Source: GWA2-46-15 sp964551525
Lineage (GTDB): Bacteria; Patescibacteriota; Minisyncoccia; Minisyncoccales; GWA2-46-15
NCBI GenBank assembly: GCA_964551525.1
Contig: CAZKCH010000002.1
Span: 1-56,260, forward strand
Reading direction: 5' to 3'
Length of the DNA stretch: 56,260 nucleotides
Below the pieces are notes generated by a model. That model was not told the origin of the DNA and searched no databases. It was given only the letters and a program-made list of their open reading frames with translations. Shown here piece by piece: positions 25,210 to 32,287 of the stretch; position 1 is the first letter of the stretch; each line of letters starts with the position of its first letter. Both the position numbers and the translations under genes were made by a program.

Positions 25210-26535
25210 ATGGACAATATTTCAGGCAAAAAGGCCTGGTTGATTACGGTTGATATGGGTTATGGCCATCAGCGGCCGGCTGACGCCTTGCGGCCAATCG
25301 CTTTTGATAATGAAGTGATCTGCGCCGATACTTATCAGGGCATACCGGAAAAAGACCGGCGGCTTTGGCGCAGTTCAAGAAAATTTTATGAAGCCATCTC
25401 TGCTTTTAAAACCGTGCCCATCATCGGTCCGATCGCGTTTTCTCTTTTTGATTTTTTCCAGAGAGTGGCGCCATTTTATCCTAAAAAAGAAAGCTTTGAG
25501 TCCACTTTCACCTTAAAGCAAATTTACTATTTATTAAAAAAGGGCTGGGGCAAACATTTGATTAAGGAGTTAGAAGCCAGGAATCAGAAGTTAGGAGTAA
25601 ATTTGCCGATTGTTTCCACTTTTTTTACCCCGGTTTTTATGGCGGATTATTTTAATTATCCGGGCGAGATTTTTTGCGTTATTTGTGATACTGATATTTC
25701 CCGCAGTTGGGCGCCTCTGGATCCGCGCCGGAGTCGGATAAAATATTTTGCTCCCACTCAACGGGCTAAGGCGCGGCTGGAGAGCTATGGCATCAGGCCG
25801 GAAAATGTTTTTTTGACCGGTTTTCCCTTGCCCCTGGAAAACATTGGCGATGAATCAATGACGATAATTAAAAATGATTTGAAAAGCCGTTTACAGCGGC
25901 TTGATCCGCAAAAAAAGTTTTTAACGAAATATCAATCATTAGTAGCAGAAAAACTGGGCGAATTTTCTCCGGCAGGTGGTCAGGGGCCGATTACCCTGGT
26001 TTTTGCCGTTGGCGGCGCCGGCGCCCAAAAAGAATTAGCCGTGGCGGCCATGAAGTCGTTAAAGGACAAGATTAAAGAGGGAAAAATCCAAATGGTGTTG
26101 ACGGCCGGTATCCGTCAAGAAATTAAAGAATATTTTGAGAACGAAATGCACAAAATCGGTTTGGCGAAAGAAGTTAACCAGGGAGTGGAGGTTTTGTTTT
26201 CTATCACTAAGTCAGAGTATTTCCAAAAATTCAATAATCTATTGCGGCATGCCGATATCCTTTGGACCAAGCCATCGGAATTGTCTTTTTTCGCCAACCT
26301 CGGTTTGCCCATTATTATCGCTCCCACCATCGGCTCTCACGAGGAATTCAATAAAAGGTGGCTGATTAACTCCGGTTTTGGCATTGAACAAAAAGAGCCC
26401 GCCGCTGTTGATGAATGGTTGTTCGATTTTATCAACGAAGGTTATTTGGCCGAGAGCGCTTTTGAGGGTTTTCTGGAAGGGGAAAAACTTGGCGTTTTAA
26501 ACATTAAAAAGATCGTGGAAAAATGCTCTGGATAA
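25210..26535 (+). CDS. Glycosyltransferase-like protein (GT-B, MurG/MGDG-synthase-like)
   Basis: 441 aa. The N-terminal VDMGYGHQRPADALRP resembles the start motif of GT-B enzymes such as MGDG synthase and MurG. The C-terminal half has TLVFAVGGAGAQKE, then TKPSELSFFANLGLPIIIAP, like the donor-sugar site of GT28 enzymes. The specific sugar and acceptor cannot be told. A heptamer patch at 25568-25602 encodes KELEARNQKLGVN. It is first in an operon of overlapping genes (next overlap 13 nt) that includes an exporter and two glycoside hydrolases. Confidence 0.7.
   Translation: MDNISGKKAWLITVDMGYGHQRPADALRPIAFDNEVICADTYQGIPEKDRRLWRSSRKFYEAISAFKTVPIIGPIAFSLFDFFQRVAPFYPKKESFESTFTLKQIYYLLKKGWGKHLIKELEARNQKLGVNLPIVSTFFTPVFMADYFNYPGEIFCVICDTDISRSWAPLDPRRSRIKYFAPTQRAKARLESYGIRPENVFLTGFPLPLENIGDESMTIIKNDLKSRLQRLDPQKKFLTKYQSLVAEKLGEFSPAGGQGPITLVFAVGGAGAQKELAVAAMKSLKDKIKEGKIQMVLTAGIRQEIKEYFENEMHKIGLAKEVNQGVEVLFSITKSEYFQKFNNLLRHADILWTKPSELSFFANLGLPIIIAPTIGSHEEFNKRWLINSGFGIEQKEPAAVDEWLFDFINEGYLAESAFEGFLEGEKLGVLNIKKIVEKCSG
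25568..25602. repeat. Heptamer patch in glycosyltransferase gene
   Basis: AGTTAGA, AGCCAGG, AATCAGA, AGTTAGG and AGTAAAT: five 7-nt units with purine/pyrimidine-conserving changes, inside the coding sequence. Confidence 0.75.
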
Positions 26536-27440
26536 TTATTGCCATTTTCAGTTATCTTTGCCTGGCTTTTACTGCTTTGGGCGATCGTTATTTGCTCGCC
26601 GGCAAACCCGAGCCGAAAAGCTATACTTTTTTTACCAGCATTCCCGGGTTTCTGCTTTTGTTTTTAGTGCCTTTTGTGGGTTTTGTCCTGCCGAATCCGA
26701 GCCAGTTATTACTGCTTCTTTTATTCGGTGCTTTGGCGGTTTTGGCCGGATTCCTTTTTTATACCGCTTTGGAAAAGTTTGAGGCCTCGAGGGTGATTCC
26801 TTCCATCGGCGGATTCCTGCCAATTTTCACCTGGCTGTTTTCATTTTTGTTTTTTAGCGGCCAGGCATCGCTCGGCCTGGTTAGCGGCCTCGCTTTTTTG
26901 TTCCTCGTTGGCGGCAGTGTTTTAATCAGTTTTGAAAGAGGCAAAAAGATTTCTTTGTCTTCCCTTGTTTTTTCTTTGTCAGCGGCCTTATGTTTTTCCT
27001 TGGGATTTGTTCTGATGAAGAATTTTTATATCCAGATGCCGTTCTGGACGGCGCTCATTGCCAGCCGGTTGGCCATTGCGGTTTTCGGCTTGGTTTTTCT
27101 TTTCAGTAAAAGCAGTCGCTTGGAGATTTTTCATAAAAACACTATTTTCCAGAAGAAGACCGGCGTGATTTTTTTAGCCACTCAATCGATCGGCGCCTTA
27201 GCGATTTTTTTCCAAAGCTGGGCGGTCGCCTTGGTGCCCATCGGCTATCTCGCCTTTATCAATGCTCTCGAGGGCACGCGTTATGTTTTTTTGCTCGGTT
27301 TGTCAGTAATGATTTCAATTAAGTTTCCCCGCTTGTTAGAGGAAAAGTTTTCCCGGCCGATTCTGATTCAAAAATCAATCGCCATCCTTTTGATCGTCAT
27401 TGGTTTAATCATGCTTTCTTTCTCTCTAAAAAATGGCTAA
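26523..27440 (+). CDS. DMT-superfamily (EamA-like) transporter
   Basis: 305 aa with about ten hydrophobic helices arranged as two similar halves, the drug/metabolite transporter layout. RVIPSIGGFLPIFTWLFSFLFF and the second-half GYLAFINALEGTRYVFLLG fit EamA-type proteins. Substrate unknown; from its place between a glycosyltransferase-like gene and glycosidases, a sugar or glycoconjugate is possible. It overlaps the genes on both sides (13 and 8 nt). Confidence 0.8.
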   Translation: MLWIIIAIFSYLCLAFTALGDRYLLAGKPEPKSYTFFTSIPGFLLLFLVPFVGFVLPNPSQLLLLLLFGALAVLAGFLFYTALEKFEASRVIPSIGGFLPIFTWLFSFLFFSGQASLGLVSGLAFLFLVGGSVLISFERGKKISLSSLVFSLSAALCFSLGFVLMKNFYIQMPFWTALIASRLAIAVFGLVFLFSKSSRLEIFHKNTIFQKKTGVIFLATQSIGALAIFFQSWAVALVPIGYLAFINALEGTRYVFLLGLSVMISIKFPRLLEEKFSRPILIQKSIAILLIVIGLIMLSFSLKNG

Positions 27441-28599
27441 CGTTTTAAAATTCCCGGAAAATTTTCTGTGGGGGTCGTCTACTTCGTCTTACCAGGTTGA
27501 AGGGGGTATTGAGAATTGCGATTGGTCTAAAGATTTTCCAGCCGGTCTGGCTTGCGACCATTACCATTTGTACGAAAAGGACTTCGACTCCTTAAAATTT
27601 TTAGGGCAAAATGCTTATCGTTTTTCGATCGAGTGGTCGAGGATAGAACCAGAAGAGGGCAGATTCGATGAAAAGGAAATCGAGCATTATCGGCAAGTGA
27701 TTTTGGCGTTGAGGAGGCGTGGTATTGAGCCCTTTGTCGGGCTTTGGCATTATACCAATCCTTCTTGGATACAGAAAAAGGGCGGCTGGGCATCGCCCCA
27801 GATTGTCCGTTATTTTTCCAGATATGCGGAGAAAATGATTATTGAGTTAGGCAATGAAACGCGTTTCTGGCTGACCATAAATGAACCGGAAATATACGCC
27901 CTTGGTTCTCATTTAGAGGGGAAATGGCCGCCTTATAAGAAAAATCTTATCTCTTTTCTTTTGGTTATAAATCATTTTATTTCTGCCCATCGCGAGGCCT
28001 ATCGGGTTATTAAGAAATTTCAGCCCGCGGCTCAGGTTGGCATGGCCACCAATAATAGTTATTACGAAGCGTCCGGCGATCCGATAAGTTTTTTCTTAAA
28101 AAGAATTATCGAGCCCTTAGATCATTTCTATCTCTTAGATAAGATTAAAGATCGCATAGATTTTATCGGTTTGAATTATTATTTTCACATGATAATTAAA
28201 GGATTCCACCTTGCTTTCCAGCCCGGGAAAAATGAAAATAAAGCGGTTTCAGATTTAAGATGGGAAATTTATCCGAAAGGGATCCACTTTGTTTTAAAAA
28301 ATCTGGGGAAGTATCAGAAACCAATTTACATTACAGAAAATGGTTTGGCTGATGCGAAAGATGTCAGGCGTGAGGATTTTATCAGAGATCATCTGTTTTG
28401 GGTTCATGAGGCGATTGAAAAAGGAGTAGATGTCCGGGGTTATTTTCACTGGTCTTTGATGGATAATTTAGAATGGGATCAAGGATTCAAGCCCAAGTTC
28501 GGTTTAGCCGAGGTCGATCACCAGACCATGGAGCGGCGGTTCCGGCCGAGCGCATATTATTTCGCCGAGATCTGCAAAAATAATAGTTTAATCGTTTAA
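27433..28599 (+). CDS. Glycoside hydrolase family 1 (beta-glucosidase-like)
   Basis: 388 aa TIM-barrel retaining glycosidase. It opens with FPENFLWGSSTSSYQVEGG. The acid/base Glu is in LTINEPEIYA (~residue 155) and the nucleophile Glu in YITENGLAD. WSLMDNLEWDQGF is the typical C-terminal GH1 motif. No signal peptide, so cytoplasmic. It is shorter than most GH1 enzymes (about 450 aa), with trimmed loops. Likely acts on beta-glycosides; the natural substrate is unknown. Confidence 0.92.
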   Translation: MANVLKFPENFLWGSSTSSYQVEGGIENCDWSKDFPAGLACDHYHLYEKDFDSLKFLGQNAYRFSIEWSRIEPEEGRFDEKEIEHYRQVILALRRRGIEPFVGLWHYTNPSWIQKKGGWASPQIVRYFSRYAEKMIIELGNETRFWLTINEPEIYALGSHLEGKWPPYKKNLISFLLVINHFISAHREAYRVIKKFQPAAQVGMATNNSYYEASGDPISFFLKRIIEPLDHFYLLDKIKDRIDFIGLNYYFHMIIKGFHLAFQPGKNENKAVSDLRWEIYPKGIHFVLKNLGKYQKPIYITENGLADAKDVRREDFIRDHLFWVHEAIEKGVDVRGYFHWSLMDNLEWDQGFKPKFGLAEVDHQTMERRFRPSAYYFAEICKNNSLIV

Positions 28600-29601
28600 A
28601 TGNNNNNNNNNNTTCTGATTGTTTCGATCGGAATATTGATATTAGCCGGTTATTTTTTCGTCGGCAAATCAAAACCAGCTGGCCAGATTGAATGGGGCGT
28701 TGATTTTTCCCAGCAGCACGCCCAAAACTTCGGCTTGGAATGGAGAGAAGTTTATTTGGCTTTCCTTGACGACTTGGGAGTGAAAAATATCAAGATTTCC
28801 ACCAGCTGGGATCTTTTAGAGCCGACCGAGGGGCAATATAATTTTACTGATTTGGATTGGCAAATAAGCCAGTTGTCCGGCCGCGACGCCAAGGCGCTTT
28901 TGGTCATGGGCATGAAAACGCCTCGCTGGCCAGAATGCCATTTACCCGTCTGGGCAAAAAGTTTATCCAAAGAAAAACAGCAAGAAGCGATTTTAAAGTA
29001 TTTGGAAATGATGGTTTTGCGCTATCGCCAGCGGTCGGAAATCTGGGCTTGGCAAGTGGAGAACGAGCCGCTTTTTCCTTTTGGCGATTGTCCCTGGAAA
29101 GACAAAAGCTTTTTTAAAAAAGAAGTGGCTTTGGTGAAATCACTCGACCCGTCGCGGCCGATCGTGGCTTCGGACAGCGGCGAGGGTTCTTTTTGGTGGA
29201 ACATGGCTGGTATTGAGGGAGTGGATATTGTCGGTTCCACCATGTATCGCGAGGTTTGGCTTTCTTTGTTGAAAAAAAGAATCACTTATCCCTTGCCGCC
29301 GTTGTTTTACCAGCGCAAAGCCATGCTCGTAAACGCGGTTTTTAACAAGAAAGTTATTTGTGTTGAGTTGCAAGCCGAGCCCTGGGGCCAGAAATTGCTT
29401 TATGACGTGCCGGTTGAAGAACAATTGGCTTTGATGCCATTGGAAAAATTAAGGAATAATATTAATTTCGCCAAGCAAAGCGGTTTTGACGCTTTTTATC
29501 TCTGGGGAGGAGAATGGTGGTATTGGATGAAAGAAAAACAGGGCAAAGATTCCTTTTGGCAGGAAATGAAAAAGGTGGTAAAATCGGGTCATGAAACATA
29601 A
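28600..29601 (+). CDS. Membrane-anchored GH-A-clan glycosidase-like protein (start in gap)
   Basis: About 333 aa; the first codons fall in a 10-N gap (28603-28612), so start and frame across it are uncertain. After a hydrophobic anchor (LIVSIGILILAGYFF) comes a TIM-barrel domain: NIKISTSWDLLEPTEGQYNF, AWQVENEPLFPFG with the Asn-Glu acid/base pair, and EWWYWM near the end. This pattern fits GH5/GH42-like clan A enzymes; the family and substrate are not settled. A second Glu in VELQAEPWG could be the nucleophile. It overlaps the dehydrogenase gene by 11 nt. Confidence 0.72.
   Translation: MXXXXLIVSIGILILAGYFFVGKSKPAGQIEWGVDFSQQHAQNFGLEWREVYLAFLDDLGVKNIKISTSWDLLEPTEGQYNFTDLDWQISQLSGRDAKALLVMGMKTPRWPECHLPVWAKSLSKEKQQEAILKYLEMMVLRYRQRSEIWAWQVENEPLFPFGDCPWKDKSFFKKEVALVKSLDPSRPIVASDSGEGSFWWNMAGIEGVDIVGSTMYREVWLSLLKKRITYPLPPLFYQRKAMLVNAVFNKKVICVELQAEPWGQKLLYDVPVEEQLALMPLEKLRNNINFAKQSGFDAFYLWGGEWWYWMKEKQGKDSFWQEMKKVVKSGHET
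28603..28612. other. Assembly gap (10 N)
   Basis: Ten unknown bases just after the ATG that follows the GH1 stop codon. The gap size is probably arbitrary. Confidence 0.95.
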
Positions 29602-30730
29602 AACCTATAACACGAAACAAGAAATCGTCGCTGATGAATTCGGTCCAGCTTATGTTATTGAAGTTAATTCTAGTAAACCGAAATTTAAGGGATTATTAGT
29701 GATCGATAATTTGTCGCGCGGGGTGGGCAAGGGCGGTATCCGTATGGCCGCTAATTTGACCATGGCCGAACTTTTCCGTTTGGCCCGGACAATGACCTGG
29801 AAAAACTCTCTTTTTAATTTGCCTTTCGGCGGCGCTAAAGCCGGTATTGTTATTGACCCGCAAAAAGTTTCTTTAGCAGAGAAAAAAAAGATTATTCAGG
29901 CCTTTGCCAGGGAATTGGCACCTTTTGTGCCGAAATATTATATCGCTGGGCCGGACATTGGCACGAGCGAGCCAGAAATGCGCTGGTTTAGCGAGGCCTT
30001 AAATAACTGGCAGGCGTCTACCGGTAAGCCCGCTGGTTTCTGTCGCGTTTTAAATGGTAAAAAGTGCTGCGGCTTGCCTCATGAGCTGGGTTCGACCGGT
30101 TTCGGCGTGGCCGTGGCCGCCAAAACCGCGGTTGAACTTGCTCAAATTAACCTTCGCGGCGCCAGCGTGGCCATTGCCGGTTTCGGTAATGTCGGCAGTT
30201 TTGCCGCCAAGCACCTTGAAGAAATGGGCGCTAAAATTATTGCCGTTTCTGATTGCGATGGCGCGATTCTTGATTATCAGGGTTTGCCAATCAAAAAGTT
30301 GTTAAAGTTTGTTAACCAAGGAAAACGGGTTAAGGATTTTCCCGGAGCTAAAAAAATGCCTCGCGATAAAATTTATGAACTGAAAACCGATGTTTTAATC
30401 CCGGCGGCGATTTCCGATGTCATTACGGAAAAGAACTGGCGTCAAATCAAGGCGAAAATCATTGTCGAAGGCGCCAATATTCCTATTCCTGAGGAGGTTG
30501 AGGAAAAACTTTGGCAAAAAGGCGTTTTAATCGTGCCTGATTTCGTCGCTAACGGCGGGGGAGTGATTTCTTCTTTTGTGGAATACAAAGGCGGTACGCC
30601 GGCGGCCATGTTTAAGATTGTTCGTCGTAAAATAGAAGCGGCGACGCGCCGGGTTTTAATCGCATCATTAAAGACCAAACGCAACCCGCGGCAAGTGGCT
30701 TTCGTTTTAGCTAAGAGAGGGGTAAAATAA
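29591..30730 (+). CDS. Glu/Leu/Phe/Val-type amino-acid dehydrogenase
   Basis: 379 aa. The catalytic-lysine motif is NLPFGGAKAGIVIDP (Lys83), followed by AGPDIGTSEPEMRW. The Rossmann motif is VAIAGFGNVGSFAAKHL, and PDFVANGGGVISSF closes the domain. It oxidatively deaminates an amino acid (most likely glutamate) to the oxo-acid with NAD(P). It is somewhat shorter than typical GdhA (~415 aa). A six-member operon context suggests a link between carbohydrate and nitrogen use, but this is inference. Confidence 0.9.
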   Translation: MKHKTYNTKQEIVADEFGPAYVIEVNSSKPKFKGLLVIDNLSRGVGKGGIRMAANLTMAELFRLARTMTWKNSLFNLPFGGAKAGIVIDPQKVSLAEKKKIIQAFARELAPFVPKYYIAGPDIGTSEPEMRWFSEALNNWQASTGKPAGFCRVLNGKKCCGLPHELGSTGFGVAVAAKTAVELAQINLRGASVAIAGFGNVGSFAAKHLEEMGAKIIAVSDCDGAILDYQGLPIKKLLKFVNQGKRVKDFPGAKKMPRDKIYELKTDVLIPAAISDVITEKNWRQIKAKIIVEGANIPIPEEVEEKLWQKGVLIVPDFVANGGGVISSFVEYKGGTPAAMFKIVRRKIEAATRRVLIASLKTKRNPRQVAFVLAKRGVK

Positions 30731-30735
30731 TCAAT

Positions 30736-32037
30736 ATGAAGATCCCTGCTTTTATTTGCTGCAAGAAATTTTGGCGTTCTTTGTTTTTGGGTTTGGGCGC
30801 CACCTTGATTTTATTCGCTGCTTTTTCCGCCGGCATCCTGACCATTAGTTTTTATCCCGATGCCATTAAAAACTATCTGGAAAAGACAAAGATTGAGCTG
30901 CCATTTTTTTCTCTTTTAAATTCAGAAAAAGAAGTTATCAAAGAATATGTTCCCCAGACCACCCAGGAAGAATTAATCATTAAAGCGGTCAAAGAGTTTT
31001 CGCCGGCCGTGGTTTCCATTATTATCACTAAGGACTTGCCGGTTTATGAACAATATTACACTTCGCCTTTTGACGATTTCTTCGGGGGCGGATTTTTCAA
31101 TTTCCAAGTGCCCCAATTAAGGCAGAACGGCACGGAGAAGAAGGAAATCGGCGGCGGCACTGGTTTTATTGTTTCCGAAGAGGGTTTTGTTTTGACTAAT
31201 AAACACGTGGTTTTAGACGAGGCGGCGGAATACACGATTTTGACCAATAGCGGCAAAAAGTTTCCGGCCAAGGTTTTGGCGCGCGATCCGGTCAAGGACT
31301 TGGCGGTTTTAAAAATAGATAAAGAAAGCATTGTTAATGTTGGCGGCGGCGTGGTTGCCAAGCCGTTCGCGACCGTGAAATTGGGCGATTCTTCAAGTTT
31401 GGAAATCGGCCAGACCGTGATTGCGATCGGCAATGCTTTAGGCGAATTCAGAAATACCATTTCCGTGGGCGTGGTTTCCGGATTGTCGCGTACCATTACC
31501 GCTTCGGGCGGGGGACTGGCGGAAACCTTGGAAGACGTGATTCAGACCGATGCCGCCATTAATCCGGGCAATTCCGGCGGTCCTCTTTTGAATTTGCGCG
31601 GCGAAGTTATCGGCATTAATACCGCTATTGTTGAAGGCGCTCAGAATATTGGTTTTGCTTTGCCGATTAATTCCGCCAAGAAAGACATTAACCAGGTCAA
31701 AACCCTGGGCCGGATCGCCTATCCCTTTTTGGGAGTGAGGTATGTTTTGCTCAATGATGAAATTCAAAAAGAAAATGATTTGCCGGTTAATTACGGCGCC
31801 TGGGTGCAAAAGGGTTCCGGCGGCGAAGCCGCGATTTACGTCGGGTCAGCCGCGGAAAAAGCCGGCGTTAAAGAAGGCGATATTATTTTAAGATTCAACA
31901 ATAAAAAAATTACCATTGACAACTCATTGGCGGATCTGATAATAGAGAAGAATCCTGGTGAGACCATTTCTTTGACAATTCTTCGCGAGAATCACGAAAG
32001 AATCATCAACGTCGTTCTCGGCGAAAGGCACGAATAA
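30736..32037 (+). CDS. HtrA/DegP-like membrane-anchored serine protease with PDZ
   Basis: 433 aa. One membrane helix (~17-38) precedes a trypsin-like domain with complete triad: His157 (LTNKHVV), Asp188 (VKDLAVL), Ser280 (NPGNSGGPL). A single C-terminal PDZ domain (~340-430; AAEKAGVKEGDIILRFN) follows. It acts outside the membrane in protein quality control. Last gene of the operon that starts at 25210; an intrinsic terminator follows within 20 nt. Confidence 0.94.
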   Translation: MKIPAFICCKKFWRSLFLGLGATLILFAAFSAGILTISFYPDAIKNYLEKTKIELPFFSLLNSEKEVIKEYVPQTTQEELIIKAVKEFSPAVVSIIITKDLPVYEQYYTSPFDDFFGGGFFNFQVPQLRQNGTEKKEIGGGTGFIVSEEGFVLTNKHVVLDEAAEYTILTNSGKKFPAKVLARDPVKDLAVLKIDKESIVNVGGGVVAKPFATVKLGDSSSLEIGQTVIAIGNALGEFRNTISVGVVSGLSRTITASGGGLAETLEDVIQTDAAINPGNSGGPLLNLRGEVIGINTAIVEGAQNIGFALPINSAKKDINQVKTLGRIAYPFLGVRYVLLNDEIQKENDLPVNYGAWVQKGSGGEAAIYVGSAAEKAGVKEGDIILRFNNKKITIDNSLADLIIEKNPGETISLTILRENHERIINVVLGERHE

Positions 32038-32056
32038 GTTTGTTTTTGTCGATCAA

Positions 32057-32090
32057 CTCCGGCGAGTTTTGCCGGAGAATTTCATTTTTT
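32057..32090 (+). terminator. Terminator after HtrA gene
   Basis: CTCCGGC, seven-base loop, GCCGGAG, then a T-rich tail. Confidence 0.75.
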
Positions 32091-32101
32091 CGGAGGAAAA
32101 G

Positions 32102-32218
32102 ATGCCAAAATGTTGTGGAAAGGAAATGCGTTACGAAAAAGTGGTAAAATTGGGTTGGAAAAAATATAGAAAGTATATTTGTACAATATGTGGAGCAACG
32201 CATTTTGAACTCCTGTAA
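32102..32218 (+). CDS. 38-aa zinc-ribbon-like microprotein
   Basis: Starts with MPKCCGKEMRYEKVVKLG and ends CTICGATHFELL. Cys at 4, 5, 27 and 30 make a CC...CxxC pattern suited to binding one zinc. GGAGG lies 6 nt before the ATG, and an intrinsic terminator follows 4 nt after the stop, so it is a self-contained small transcription unit between two terminators. Lysine/arginine-rich; nucleic-acid binding is possible but not shown. Not recognised as a named family. Confidence 0.72.
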   Translation: MPKCCGKEMRYEKVVKLGWKKYRKYICTICGATHFELL

Positions 32219-32222
32219 GTAT

Positions 32223-32254
32223 GCGGGGTGCTGTGAACGGCACCCCGCTTTTTT
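32223..32254 (+). terminator. Terminator after the 38-aa gene
   Basis: GCGGGGTGC and GCACCCCGC stem, 8-nt loop, then six T. Confidence 0.92.
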
Positions 32255-32281
32255 GATTTTTCTCTTAAAATCTGCTAAATT
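32253..32281 (+). promoter_or_regulatory. Promoter for leaderless clpB
   Basis: TTGATT, 17 nt, TAAATT; the -10 box ends 6 nt before the clpB ATG. It overlaps the T-run of the preceding terminator. Confidence 0.6.
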
Positions 32282-32287
32282 TAAATT

